NCBI GenBank assembly: GCA_910586645.1
Contig: CAJUIS010000015.1
Location: forward strand, 1 to 61,783
Reading direction: 5' to 3'
From: an uncultured Lachnospiraceae bacterium
GTDB lineage: Bacteria > Bacillota > Clostridia > Lachnospirales > Lachnospiraceae
Length of the DNA: 61,783 bases
The notes under the pieces are model-generated. The model was not told the origin of the DNA. It did not search any database and was given only the letters and a program-made list of their open reading frames with translations. Position numbers and translations under genes: made by a program. This document shows positions 34,389 to 43,870 of the stretch, in pieces. Position 1 is the stretch's first letter. The number at the start of each line of letters is the position of its first letter.

Positions 34389-36173
34389 TTATTTCTGCGC
34401 ATAACCGCCGTCAGATAATGCATAAGGAACCCAGATGTTATCGGCTGTTCTGTGCTGCATATGAAATATGACGGAGCCGTCCTGGAAAGTATACGTAATC
34501 TGTTTATCCTGAGTGGTTTCGTCCGTTTTTACGTCTGTCACTTCACCGCCGGAAAGTGTCAGGGAGTTTTCAAGATAGGCGCAGGGATCGCCGAAGGCGT
34601 CATAGAATGCTTTCTCTGCGTCATCGTTCGGATACGCCCATTTCAATGTCTGCCATTCCTGTTTCCATTCATCCAGAGAAGGGATGGATTCGGCGATGAT
34701 CTGCAGAACGGAATTTTGGAACTGTTCGAGGCATTTTGTCCTTCTGGTAATTGCGTCGGTGACAATATTGTTCCATCCTGCGATCTGAAAGCCGCCGTCT
34801 GCGTTTTGTTTTACCAGTAAAGTCCCTTTCCAGACAGTGTCTTCACTGCCGTGCCATCGGTAAGATTCCGGATTGGAATTGACAGGCTTCATTTCATAAT
34901 GGAAAATGCCGTCAGATTCTTCTGTGATCACAGGCTCTCCCGGAATGAAAGGCCCATAGCTTGTCATATAGTGACCGGTATCCAGACGGCGGATGTCTAA
35001 GGAACAGGTAAGGGAGTTCGCTTCTGCTTTCAGTTCAGAAGAAAGCATTTCATAAATATCGTCCGCAATAATATTTGTCGATGCTTCTGCAATGGCGGAG
35101 ACAAATTTCTTTGCAAATGCAAGCTCTTCGCTTTCAGCAGCGCTGGAAGCTTTTGTCTGCGTTTCATTGAAATCTGCCTCTGTCTGAAGGGCTTTGGCAT
35201 CCGGCGCAGAAAGGTTTTCCTTTGGACTTCCCATGCAGCCATATAATGTGACGGCAATGAGAAGAACTGTCAATGCGGCGGAAAAAGCTTTTTGCGGACG
35301 GTAACGCACTACATTTTTAATGCGGGTCTTGGAGCCGCCTCTGCAAAAAGAAAGCGGGATTCCGGCAGGGAAGTTTTCCTGCGCGGCAAGCTTTAAAAGC
35401 AGGGAGCTGTAATCGGTTCGAACCTGTGTGCCAAGATTTTTCAGCACCTGTTCGTCACAGGACAATTCCATGTCTTTGTCCAGAAAGTAAAAGCTGATCC
35501 ATAACAGCGGCTGGAACCAGTGCAGAGAAAGAATCAGCCATGCGGCGATTTTAATCTGATGGTCGTGGTGGCGGATATGAGAAGTTTCATGTTCTAAAAT
35601 CAGATGCTTCTGAGACGCAGAAAGCCCGGAAGGCAGATAGACGGACGGACGGAAAAAACCAAGGATAAAGGCCGTTTTGATCTGATCCGATTCATAAACT
35701 GAAAAGCCGCATGTTTTGCTGCATTCCTGTTCCAGAACCGAAAACCGGATGGTTCTGCGGAGCTTTAACAGGAGCGAAAGGCTGTAAAAAAGCATAACGA
35801 AAAGCCCAAGCGCCCAGACGGCCGCTGCAGTCTTTGTAAGGTCGAAAGACGCTTTGGCGATGGCGTCAGGCGTTTCCTGTGGTACGGTCTGCGGCAGGTT
35901 TTGCGGAGCGGACGTTTGGAAATAAGGCAGAAAAGCCGTATCCGCCGTTTGGATGGAAAGATTTGCCGTTTCGGCCTGCGCAGGCGCTTTCTGAAAAAGC
36001 GTCCACAAACTGAACGCAGAAGAATAGGAAACGGGCAGGACGGCGCGGACAAATACAAAAATCCATAAAATATAAGTGTAAACTTTCGGCATACGCCGAA
36101 AACAGGTCCGGATGCCAAGGGCAATCACTGCCATAACGGAAGCCATCAGGCCAAGGTTAAAAATCAAAGTCAT
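34389..36173 (-). CDS. BlaR1-like M56 sensor metalloprotease
   Basis: A 594-aa membrane protein. Four helices at about 4-22, 35-52, 112-132 and 305-325 surround the M56 protease domain; the zinc motif HETSH is at 195-199 within LILEHETSHIRHHDH, and LSCDEQVL supplies the downstream Glu. Unlike BlaR1/MecR1, the outer C-terminal part (about 330-594) is not a penicillin-binding domain; it looks like a lipoprotein-type sensor domain of unknown ligand. It follows the BlaI-like gene by 14 bases. The pair should sense an envelope signal and inactivate BlaI by proteolysis. Confidence 0.9.
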   Translation of the reverse strand: MTLIFNLGLMASVMAVIALGIRTCFRRMPKVYTYILWIFVFVRAVLPVSYSSAFSLWTLFQKAPAQAETANLSIQTADTAFLPYFQTSAPQNLPQTVPQETPDAIAKASFDLTKTAAAVWALGLFVMLFYSLSLLLKLRRTIRFSVLEQECSKTCGFSVYESDQIKTAFILGFFRPSVYLPSGLSASQKHLILEHETSHIRHHDHQIKIAAWLILSLHWFQPLLWISFYFLDKDMELSCDEQVLKNLGTQVRTDYSSLLLKLAAQENFPAGIPLSFCRGGSKTRIKNVVRYRPQKAFSAALTVLLIAVTLYGCMGSPKENLSAPDAKALQTEADFNETQTKASSAAESEELAFAKKFVSAIAEASTNIIADDIYEMLSSELKAEANSLTCSLDIRRLDTGHYMTSYGPFIPGEPVITEESDGIFHYEMKPVNSNPESYRWHGSEDTVWKGTLLVKQNADGGFQIAGWNNIVTDAITRRTKCLEQFQNSVLQIIAESIPSLDEWKQEWQTLKWAYPNDDAEKAFYDAFGDPCAYLENSLTLSGGEVTDVKTDETTQDKQITYTFQDGSVIFHMQHRTADNIWVPYALSDGGYAQK

Positions 36174-36187
36174 AAAATCCCTCCTTT

Positions 36188-36547
36188 TTATTTCTCTTCG
36201 CAGCGGTCAATCAATTTCTGCAGCTCATCCGCTTCGGCTTTGCTTAACTTTTTCTCTCCCAGAAATGCTGCGATAAATTTGGGAAGAGAGCAGCCGAAGC
36301 GTTTTTCTACAAGCTCCCTGCTGTCGAAACGTTCAATGGCCTTTCGGTTTACCAGAGACGTGACAACGGAATTCTGGTTTAAGAGCAGGCCGCGTTCACA
36401 GAGTTTGCGCAGCATAGTATAAGTCGTGGACTTCTTCCAGCCAAGCCGGGGCAGGCATTCTTTGTATAAGGCTGTGGAAGTTACAGGTTCCAGTTCCCAT
36501 ACAAGTTCCATCAAATGATATTCTCCGTCGCATAATTTGTAATTCAT
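36188..36547 (-). CDS. BlaI/MecI-family transcriptional repressor
   Basis: A 119-aa winged-helix repressor. Marks: YHLMELVWELEPVTS, the recognition-helix region WKKSTTYTMLRKLCERGLL, and the C-terminal dimerisation part. It should bind an inverted repeat at its own promoter; a candidate is at 36587-36604, 40 bases upstream of its start. Ribosome site GAGGAGGGG. It is divergent from bceA, so one operator could control both directions. Confidence 0.93.
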   Translation of the reverse strand: MNYKLCDGEYHLMELVWELEPVTSTALYKECLPRLGWKKSTTYTMLRKLCERGLLLNQNSVVTSLVNRKAIERFDSRELVEKRFGCSLPKFIAAFLGEKKLSKAEADELQKLIDRCEEK

Positions 36548-36586
36548 ACAGGAAATCCCCTCCTCTCAGGTTTAATTTAATAGACC

Positions 36587-36604
36587 GGTTTATATACATA
36601 AACC
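36587..36604. promoter_or_regulatory. Candidate BlaI-family operator
   Basis: GGTTTAT-ATAC-ATAAACC, a perfect 7-bp inverted repeat with a 4-base spacer, 40 bases upstream of the blaI-like start and 113 bases upstream of bceA. Confidence 0.5.
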
Positions 36605-36716
36605 ATACTACAGAAGAAGGCGTTTGTCAAGGAGAAAAATACTTTCATCCGCTGTAAGTGTTTTTTTCTTTTTTTGTGTGGTATGCTACTTTCAGAAATT
36701 AAGAGGAGGAAATCCT

Positions 36717-37490
36717 ATGGAACCTGTTTTAAAAATTGATTCTTTAAAAAAATATTATGGAAAGCCGGGAAATCAGACAAAGGCGTTAGACGGCATTTCT
36801 TTTCAGGTTATGCCGGGCGAATTTCTTGGGATTATGGGCAGCAGCGGTTCCGGCAAATCGACGCTTTTAAACTGCATTGCGGCCGTAATTTCTCCGGACG
36901 GGGGCGAAATCTGCGTAAAAGGCAGGCGGATTCATGCGTTAAAAGGAGCGGCGCTTGCTGATTACAGGGGAAAAGAGATCGGGTATCTTTTTCAGAATTT
37001 TGAGCTTTTAGACAATCTGACCGGGCAGGAAAATATTTTGCTGCCTCTCTCTTTGCATAAAGTTTCTGAAAAAGAAAGCCTGAGGCGTTTAAAAAAACTT
37101 GCCTCTTATCTGGAAATTACAGACGCGCTGCACAAATTTCCGACGCAGATGTCCGGAGGCCAAAAACAGAGAACGGCTGCGGCAAGGGCTTTGATTTTAA
37201 ATCCGGGAATTATTCTTGCGGATGAGCCGACAGGGGCGCTTGATTCGAAAAATGCGAAAGCTTTTATGGAAAAACTGGAGGGATTGAATCAGGAAGAACA
37301 GGCGGCGGTTCTTATGGTGACGCACGATTCAAACGCAGCCAGTTATTGTAAGCGGATTTTATTTATCCGGGATGGGAAGATTTTCCATGAAATCCGAAGG
37401 GACGTTCCAAACGAATCCAGGGAGGAGTTTTATCATCGGATTTTGATGGTAATGGCGCAGTTAGGAGGTGGCAGTGCAAATGTTCTTTAA
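36717..37490 (+). CDS. BceA-type ABC transporter ATPase
   Basis: A 257-aa ATPase of the antimicrobial-peptide resistance type. Walker A GSSGSGKST, Q-loop FQNFELLDNLT, signature MSGGQKQR, Walker B IILADEP and the MVTHD switch are intact. The TGALDSKN segment and the long C-terminal extension with FYHRILMVMAQLGG are typical of BceA. I took the ATG at 36717 (AGAGGAGG upstream), not the longer frame. It overlaps the permease gene by 17 bases or less. Confidence 0.93.
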   Translation: MEPVLKIDSLKKYYGKPGNQTKALDGISFQVMPGEFLGIMGSSGSGKSTLLNCIAAVISPDGGEICVKGRRIHALKGAALADYRGKEIGYLFQNFELLDNLTGQENILLPLSLHKVSEKESLRRLKKLASYLEITDALHKFPTQMSGGQKQRTAAARALILNPGIILADEPTGALDSKNAKAFMEKLEGLNQEEQAAVLMVTHDSNAASYCKRILFIRDGKIFHEIRRDVPNESREEFYHRILMVMAQLGGGSANVL

Positions 37491-39591
37491 GCTGGCATCA
37501 AGAAACAGTAAAAGAAGCCGGAAGGAAAACAGCCTGTTTTTTTCTTCACTGTTGATTTCCATTGTAGTGTTTTACGTTGTACTGTCCCTTCCCAGACAGG
37601 ATGTTATGATTTTTTTGGAAAAGATGGAAAGCGACGCCGTCGACAGGCTGATGTCGCTGCTTCCGGTGTTTTTTTGCGTGACGCTTTTGATTTTGTTTTT
37701 CCTGATTTATTATGCGGGAAAGCTCTATCTGGAATGCCGCAGGCATGAATTTGGAGTTTATCTGATGCTTGGCATGCGCAGGCATAAATTGTTCGCCATG
37801 CTGATTTTAGAAGATTTCAAAAGCAGCGCGGCGGCTCTTCTGGCCGGGATCCCGTCGGCCGTTCTTTTATCGGAACTGATCAGCCTGATTACGGCAAGGC
37901 TTGTGGGAATCGGCATCATCGGACATCGCGTGTCCTTTTCGCCTGAGGCGGCGCTTAAGGCCGCTCTGGGTTTTCTTCTGGTGAAATTTGCCGCTTTTTT
38001 GATTCTGAGCGGAAATATCAGCAAACAGGAAATCGGGGCTTTGCTTGCCGATATGCCGGAGGGCGGCAGAAAACAGCCTTCCCTGCCTGTCTGCCGGATT
38101 TCCCTGTCGTTGGGCGGCCTGCTTCTTCTGGCGGGATGCGCGCTGGCAGTCAGCGGCCGGGCATGGCAGAACATTGCCTCTATGGGCGCGACGCTTTTTT
38201 CCGGGATTTTTGGGATGTTTCTGTTTTTTTACGGACTTCGTCTGTTTATCGGAAAAATGGCAAAACGAAAAAGGCAGGGAGGGAGAATCCATGTTTTTAA
38301 TTTCCGTCAAATTGAAGAAACGGTAATCTGCCGTTCCCATACGCTGGCAGTCTGTGCTCTTTTGATTCTTGCCGCCATGTGCTGTTTTGGAATGGGAATG
38401 GGAACCGCCTGTTTTTATCACAACTTTGAACGGCATGTGCTGGATTATACCTTTTTGCCTGATCGTCCGGAAGGGGCAGGTCATGCCGGGACGGCCGAAG
38501 GGTATGATTTTTTGCCTGACGAGACAGAAGATGTTCGGTATGTGCGGGAAATTTTGGAAGAAAATGGATTAAAAGAGCAGTTTTCCAGGATATTTGAAAT
38601 GAGAGTCGGACATATACAGAGTGAAGAAGGGAAGGAAATTTTTTCGAAGGATGCAGTTTTGGATGCGCTGAAAAGGCTGCCGGATTCGCATGACAAAGAT
38701 GTTCTTTTAAACAACCTTGGTTATGAGGATTTCCCATATTTGATTTCCCTGAGCGGTTATAACGGGCTTTTGAAGGCGGCGGGCCTGCCGGAGCTTGCGC
38801 TTTTGGACAGGGAGGCGGCTGTTTATATGGATAGCGAATATGCGCCGGAGGGCAGAAGGAAGCAGATGAATCAGATTCTTTCTGATAAACCGGAAGTTTT
38901 TCTGAATGGAGAGGGGCTGCGGCTGACGGGAGAGGTTCAGACGATGAATCTGGTGACAGATCGCTCCATTACGCTGTCATTTGCCCTGATTCTTTCGGAT
39001 GAGCAGTTTTCTTACTATACGCGGGGTGAGTATGACCGGTATGTAAACGGCGTCCTGGATGAAAAAGTGACGGAAGAGAAAAGTTTAATGCAGGCGATTT
39101 CCGATATGAACCGCAAGCTGGACAGAGCAGGCATTGTTTATGAGAGTTATCTGCAAAATATGGGACGCCAGCTTTTTTATATGGTGGCGGCATGTTATCT
39201 GACGCTGTATCTTGCCATTGTGTTTTTGATTGTTGCAAATACGATGATTGGCGTACAGTTTTTGATGGGGCAGCAAAAATCCGGCAGACGTTACCGGACG
39301 CTTGTCTGCCTTGGAGCGACGTACGACGTTTTGTACCGATCCGTGAAAAGTCAGATTCACTGGTATTTTGGCATACCGACTGTGATTGCGGGATTTTGCA
39401 GCCTGTTTGGCGTCCGTTCGCTGTTTCTTGGACTGTTTGCAAATCAGGCGTCCGAAAGAGGCATGGAAATTATGATTGTATCAGGGTGTATGATTTTTTT
39501 GATTTGCGTGGTAGAATGGATTTATATTTTCACTGTAAAAAAGGCGGGCTGCCGGTATCTTCTGACGCTGATGGAGCCGGAGCGCGTCTGA
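37474..39591 (+). CDS. BceB-type ABC permease
   Basis: About 705 aa, an FtsX-family permease with the Bce layout: one helix, a first three-helix block, a second block, a large outer domain between helices about 7 and 8 (about residues 310-550), and three final helices. Typical features are FFKLASRNSKRS at the start, YLECRRHEFGVYLMLGMRR, and QKSGRRYRTLVCLGATYDVL near the end. It removes peptide antibiotics such as bacitracin or lantibiotics from their lipid targets and signals to the kinase. AGGAGG is five bases before GTG 37474 and eleven before ATG 37480; either could be the start. Confidence 0.92.
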   Translation: MQMFFKLASRNSKRSRKENSLFFSSLLISIVVFYVVLSLPRQDVMIFLEKMESDAVDRLMSLLPVFFCVTLLILFFLIYYAGKLYLECRRHEFGVYLMLGMRRHKLFAMLILEDFKSSAAALLAGIPSAVLLSELISLITARLVGIGIIGHRVSFSPEAALKAALGFLLVKFAAFLILSGNISKQEIGALLADMPEGGRKQPSLPVCRISLSLGGLLLLAGCALAVSGRAWQNIASMGATLFSGIFGMFLFFYGLRLFIGKMAKRKRQGGRIHVFNFRQIEETVICRSHTLAVCALLILAAMCCFGMGMGTACFYHNFERHVLDYTFLPDRPEGAGHAGTAEGYDFLPDETEDVRYVREILEENGLKEQFSRIFEMRVGHIQSEEGKEIFSKDAVLDALKRLPDSHDKDVLLNNLGYEDFPYLISLSGYNGLLKAAGLPELALLDREAAVYMDSEYAPEGRRKQMNQILSDKPEVFLNGEGLRLTGEVQTMNLVTDRSITLSFALILSDEQFSYYTRGEYDRYVNGVLDEKVTEEKSLMQAISDMNRKLDRAGIVYESYLQNMGRQLFYMVAACYLTLYLAIVFLIVANTMIGVQFLMGQQKSGRRYRTLVCLGATYDVLYRSVKSQIHWYFGIPTVIAGFCSLFGVRSLFLGLFANQASERGMEIMIVSGCMIFLICVVEWIYIFTVKKAGCRYLLTLMEPERV

Positions 39592-39609
39592 AAAAAAGGG
39601 GAGGACGTC

Positions 39610-40290
39610 TTGAAACGCATTGCGATTGTAGAAGATGAAGCGATGATGCGGGAAGAGCTTTCGGGAATTTTGGAAAAGGCCGGATATCAGACGGTGGAGA
39701 TTACAGAATTTTCGGATGTGGCAAAGCAGCTTTTAGAGATACTGCCGGATTTGGTTCTGCTGGACTTAAATCTGCCGGGAGCAAACGGATTTGAAATCTG
39801 CCGGGACATGAAACGGAACAGCCCGGCTCCCATTCTTGTGCTGACTTCCCGCGACAAGCTCTGCGACGAGCTTTGCGCGCTGGATTTGGGCGCGGATGAA
39901 TATCTGACAAAGCCCTGTGGAAAAGAGAGGCTTTTAGCGCGGATTTCAAACGTAATGAAACGGTTTGAGGGACGTGTGAATCTGCTGGAAGGGAAAGGGT
40001 TTCTTTTAGACCGTCAGACATATACGATTTACATTGAAAACCGTTCTGTCGTACTGCCGAAAAACCAGGGCAAAATGCTGGAACTTTTTCTTGCGAAAGG
40101 AGAAGAAGCGGTTTCCAGGGAGGAACTTTTTCAAAAGCTTTGGGGAACGACGGAATTTATCGATGAAAATGCGCTTTGGGTGAATCTGACGCGGCTTAAG
40201 AAGACGATGGAACAGCTTGGCATGAAACAGAGGATTGTGTCTGTGCGCGGGGTCGGTTACCGGATGCAGGAGAAAGGAGATGCGGTATGA
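39610..40290 (+). CDS. OmpR-family response regulator (BceR type)
   Basis: A 226-aa two-component regulator. Receiver domain 1-115 with the phosphoacceptor Asp52 in LVLLDLNLPGANGFE, the acidic pocket VEDE, and Lys in LTKPCG; winged-helix DNA-binding domain about 125-222 ending SVRGVGYRM. The start is TTG with GGGGAGG five bases before it. It overlaps the kinase gene (GTATGATG). With the kinase and BceAB it makes a self-contained antimicrobial-peptide sensing module; it probably activates the bceAB promoter. Confidence 0.95.
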   Translation: MKRIAIVEDEAMMREELSGILEKAGYQTVEITEFSDVAKQLLEILPDLVLLDLNLPGANGFEICRDMKRNSPAPILVLTSRDKLCDELCALDLGADEYLTKPCGKERLLARISNVMKRFEGRVNLLEGKGFLLDRQTYTIYIENRSVVLPKNQGKMLELFLAKGEEAVSREELFQKLWGTTEFIDENALWVNLTRLKKTMEQLGMKQRIVSVRGVGYRMQEKGDAV

Positions 40291-41345
40291 TGCAAAAAAT
40301 CCGTTTGCCGGGGCAGTACCTGCCCTGGCTTTTCCTGCTTTTGTTTGTGGATGGGTTTGCTGCGCTTCTGCTTTGGATTGTGAATGCCCCGGCGTTTTTT
40401 TCCATACTCCTTGTTATTTTGATTTTTACGGTTCTTCTGTTTGCCTGCGTCTGCGCGCTGCTTGTTTCCGGTGACAGAAAAAAAGAGCGGGCGTTTTTGG
40501 AGTTTATTAAAAAACCGGATACGCACAGGGAAGAAGAGCTGATCCGGATGATTTCTTTTGCCCAGGGAAAGAATATCCGCGCACTGGGCGGGCTGCTGCG
40601 TCAAAAACAGCGCGCTTATATGGAACTTTTGGCGCGGACGGAAGACTATGAAGAATATGTGGAATCCTGGGCGCATGAAATAAAAATGCCGTTGGCCCTT
40701 TTATCTTTTCTGCTGGATAACCGCAGGGATGAACTGTCGGAAACCGTCAGTTTTAAGCTGGCGTACAGCCTGAGCCGTATGCAGGAATCTGTGGATCAGA
40801 TGCTGTTTTACGCAAGGCTTAAAGGAGTAAAGAAGGATTATCTGTTTGAGCGGATTGTGCTTTCTGATTGTGTAAAAGAAGTATTGGAAGACTACCGGCC
40901 TTTGCTTTTGGAGAAAGGATTTCAGGTTTCAGTGAATCTGTCGGATGAGACAGTCTGCGCAGACTGGCGGGGGCTTCGGTTCCTGCTCGGCCAGCTTGTC
41001 AGCAATTCGGTAAAATATTGCGAAAAGGAGCCGAAGCTTTGGTTTGCGGCGGAACAGACAAAAGAAGCGTTCATCCTGACTGTCAAAGATAACGGGATCG
41101 GCGTGTTAAGCTGTGATTTGCCGTATATTTTTGAAAAAGGCTTTACGGGAAATTCGGGAGAAAACAGAAAGCATGCGACAGGCATGGGGCTGTATCTTGC
41201 GCAGGGGATTGCAAAAGATCTGAATTTGTCCCTGGAGGCGGATACAGGCGCAGACGGGGAAAGCGGATTTTCCATGCGGATTTTCTTTCCGGCGGTGGAC
41301 TGCGTATCTGCCGGAGAGATGTCAATTAACGCTTTACAACGCTAA
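40287..41345 (+). CDS. Intramembrane-sensing histidine kinase (BceS type)
   Basis: A 352-aa kinase. Two helices at about 13-33 and 37-60 with only a few residues between them, so no sensor domain outside: the BceS type, which reads the state of the BceAB transporter. H-box WAHEIKMPL with His130; N-box LLGQLVSNSVKY; G1 VKDNGIGV; F-box FEKGFTG; G2 HATGMGLYLAQGIA. Coupled to the regulator by ATGA overlap. End of the bce operon; a terminator follows. Confidence 0.95.
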   Translation: MMQKIRLPGQYLPWLFLLLFVDGFAALLLWIVNAPAFFSILLVILIFTVLLFACVCALLVSGDRKKERAFLEFIKKPDTHREEELIRMISFAQGKNIRALGGLLRQKQRAYMELLARTEDYEEYVESWAHEIKMPLALLSFLLDNRRDELSETVSFKLAYSLSRMQESVDQMLFYARLKGVKKDYLFERIVLSDCVKEVLEDYRPLLLEKGFQVSVNLSDETVCADWRGLRFLLGQLVSNSVKYCEKEPKLWFAAEQTKEAFILTVKDNGIGVLSCDLPYIFEKGFTGNSGENRKHATGMGLYLAQGIAKDLNLSLEADTGADGESGFSMRIFFPAVDCVSAGEMSINALQR

Positions 41346-41420
41346 AATTCTGTGTTAATATAAAATCGAATTTTGTCCTATTGTGTCATTTGGCATATTA
41401 TAACGTAAAAATTGTGACTT

Positions 41421-41455
41421 CGCAGGTGAGGTATCGTCTACAGCCTGCGATTTTT
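41421..41455 (+). terminator. Terminator after the bce operon
   Basis: CGCAGG at 41421-41426 and CCTGCG at 41444-41449 form a stem, followed by TTTTT. Confidence 0.7.
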
Positions 41456-41558
41456 CTTATAAGAAATCTATACGGGTTTTTTATTAAGAAAAAACAAGAT
41501 CCAGGGATGTTCTTTTTGGGGAAAACAAAACATATGAATACAGGGGAGGAAGAGTTTT

Positions 41559-43046
41559 ATGGTGGAAATGATTACGAACATCAACAATGCGGTAAACAAC
41601 GTTGTCTGGGGCTGGCCGGCTTTGATTCTGCTCACTTTTGCAGGCGTGCTGATGACTTGCCTGACAAAATTTTTCCAGTTGAGCCATATCGGGCACTGGT
41701 TTAAAATGACGCTTGGCGCAATGTTCAAAGACAAAGATGTTGTCGGCCATACAAAAGACCGTTCCATTTCTCAGTTCCAGTCTCTCTGCACTGCGCTTGC
41801 GGCTACAGTGGGAACCGGAAATATCGTGGGCGTGGCAGGAGCCATTATGGTCGGCGGGCCGGGAGCGGTATTCTGGATGTGGCTGATTGCATTTTTTGGC
41901 ATGATGACGAATTTTTCCGAAAATGTGCTTGGAATCTATTTCCGCAGGAAAAACAGTGCGGGAGAATGGTCCGGAGGAGCCATGTATTACCTCAGGGACG
42001 GCCTTGGAGCAAAAAAAGGCTGCAAAGCCGCCGGGTCAATTCTTGCGGTATTGTTTTCCGTTTTCTGTTTTCTGGCGTCTTTTGGAATCGGCAACATGAC
42101 GCAGGTCAATTCCATTTCCGGCAATATGTATTCTGTTTTTGGCGTGCCAGCCTGGATTACCGGCATTGTTGTTTTGGCGGCCGGAGGGCTTGTGATTGTC
42201 GGAGGATTAAAGAGAATTGCGTCTGTGACAGAGAAAATAGTGCCGTTTATGGTGGTGCTTTATATTGCGGGAACGGTTGTGATCTTCATTACGAATATTT
42301 CACATGCGGAAGCGGTGTTTGGGGCTATTTTCCGCGGCGCATTTGCGCTTGAAGCAGCGGGCGGCGGCGTAGTCGGCTACGGCGTGAAGCTTGCGATAGA
42401 ACAGGGAATGAAGCGCGGCGTTTTTTCAAACGAGGCGGGACTTGGATCTTCCGTTATGGTTCATTCAAATTCAAATGTCAGTGAACCTGTTCGCCAGGGA
42501 ATGTGGGGGATTTTTGAAGTATTTGCCGATACGATTATTGTCTGTACGCTGACAGCGTTTACCGTGCTTTCGTCCGGCCTTATCGATCTTGAGACAGGCG
42601 TGGCGGCAGCGGAATACGGCGGGGTGGAACTGACGAAGGCAAATATTGTATCGACAGTGTTTTCCATGCATTTTGGAAAGGCAGGCGCAGCTTTCATCGC
42701 GATTGCCATTATGCTGTTTGCATTCTCCACAGTATTGGGATGGAGCCATTACGGCAGCAAGGCGTGCGAATTCCTTTTCGGAGAAAAATTTACGATTGTA
42801 TACCGCGTGATTTTTGTGGGGGCGATTTACGGCGGAGCAGTGATGGGCGATAATCTGGCATGGGATCTTGCGGACACCTTTAATGGAATGATGATGATCC
42901 CAAACCTGATTGGCGTGCTTGCCCTTTCCCCTCTTGTATATAAGATTACCAGAAATTATATCAGCCGTGTGCTGCATGGAAAAAATGAAAAGCCAATGCT
43001 GTCGGCGTTTTCGGATATTCAGCGGGAACAGGAGCGAAGGCTGTAA
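41559..43046 (+). CDS. AGCS-family sodium:alanine/glycine symporter
   Basis: A 495-aa sodium:alanine symporter (AlsT/DagA family) with about 11 helices. Marks: ALAATVGTGNIVGVAGAIMVGGPGA, MFFSE-like FGMMTNFSENVLGIYFR, GVFSNEAGLGSSVMVHS, and the late SHYGSKACEFLFG. It imports Ala or Gly with Na+. GGAGGAAGAG lies upstream. The 100-base gap to the bce terminator shows no glycine riboswitch that I could fold. The unknown membrane gene follows after 14 bases. Confidence 0.95.
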   Translation: MVEMITNINNAVNNVVWGWPALILLTFAGVLMTCLTKFFQLSHIGHWFKMTLGAMFKDKDVVGHTKDRSISQFQSLCTALAATVGTGNIVGVAGAIMVGGPGAVFWMWLIAFFGMMTNFSENVLGIYFRRKNSAGEWSGGAMYYLRDGLGAKKGCKAAGSILAVLFSVFCFLASFGIGNMTQVNSISGNMYSVFGVPAWITGIVVLAAGGLVIVGGLKRIASVTEKIVPFMVVLYIAGTVVIFITNISHAEAVFGAIFRGAFALEAAGGGVVGYGVKLAIEQGMKRGVFSNEAGLGSSVMVHSNSNVSEPVRQGMWGIFEVFADTIIVCTLTAFTVLSSGLIDLETGVAAAEYGGVELTKANIVSTVFSMHFGKAGAAFIAIAIMLFAFSTVLGWSHYGSKACEFLFGEKFTIVYRVIFVGAIYGGAVMGDNLAWDLADTFNGMMMIPNLIGVLALSPLVYKITRNYISRVLHGKNEKPMLSAFSDIQREQERRL

Positions 43047-43060
43047 AGGATGCGCATCTG

Positions 43061-43792
43061 ATGAAAAAAGAAAAAGTGATTCCCTTTGTCTCTGTAATTA
43101 TCGGGCTGGCGGCAGCGTATATTTTGTTTGTCAATCTGGATTTGGAGCCGTATTTCCGGGGCAAAGGCGAACCTGTCACAATGGAAGACATAAAACAAGA
43201 TCCGGGAACTGATTTTGCAGGGTCTGTGCCGGGGGAAGACGTCCCCCGTCTGTCCGGAAAGGAAGAGTTTGAAACAGGGGGTTCTGTTGTGTATACGGCG
43301 GAGCCGGTGGATATTATTTTTACCGGGGCGTATGAATTAAAGCCATGGGTGAAGCCTTACACGCAGCGCCGGACGAGAAAAGGGAGAGCATATGGCGCTC
43401 CAAAGAGAAAACCGAAATATCTTCAGTATGATAATCCGGACGGATTTTTTCAAAACCATGAAGATTATCTGCCGTTTTATCTGCTGAAGCTTCCGGACGG
43501 GACTTATATTCTGGCCCAGATTCCCAAACGTGACGCGGACGCCATCCAAAAGGGGAAACATGTGACGCTTCCCATCGGAAGGAGGGTCTTAAAGGGGATT
43601 CCGGAAACGCTGAGAGAGAAGTGTGAGGAATATCAGGCCCCTGTCAGCGGCGTTTATTATGCTTTTTGCGATACGTGGTATGAGGAGAATTATACATGGA
43701 TGTTTCTGCTTCGCGCAGGGATAGCGGCGGCAGTCTGCCTTGCAGTCTCGGTGTTTCTGATTACGGTTTTAAACAGGATTTTTCATACTTGA
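43061..43792 (+). CDS. Unknown membrane protein with two terminal helices
   Basis: A 243-aa protein not recognised. One helix at about 6-25, a second at about 215-237, and between them an outer or inner domain of about 190 residues. That domain has a basic stretch (QRRTRKGRAYGAPKRKPKYLQYD) and a beta-rich part (YLPFYLLKLPDGTYILAQIPKRDADAIQ then LPIGRRVLKG) reminiscent of a small beta barrel. It follows the AGCS symporter by 14 bases and so may be co-transcribed. Confidence 0.65.
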   Translation: MKKEKVIPFVSVIIGLAAAYILFVNLDLEPYFRGKGEPVTMEDIKQDPGTDFAGSVPGEDVPRLSGKEEFETGGSVVYTAEPVDIIFTGAYELKPWVKPYTQRRTRKGRAYGAPKRKPKYLQYDNPDGFFQNHEDYLPFYLLKLPDGTYILAQIPKRDADAIQKGKHVTLPIGRRVLKGIPETLREKCEEYQAPVSGVYYAFCDTWYEENYTWMFLLRAGIAAAVCLAVSVFLITVLNRIFHT

Positions 43793-43870
43793 TTTATTTT
43801 TGGCTCTCCGGCTTTTAGCTGCGCTGTCTGAGGGGTTTTGAACGGCGTATATCCGGATGGAGCTTTTACA

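Noticed and set aside
41346..41558. Possible glycine riboswitch before the AGCS symporter
   Set aside because: Only a terminator hairpin could be recognised; no repeated glycine aptamer elements.
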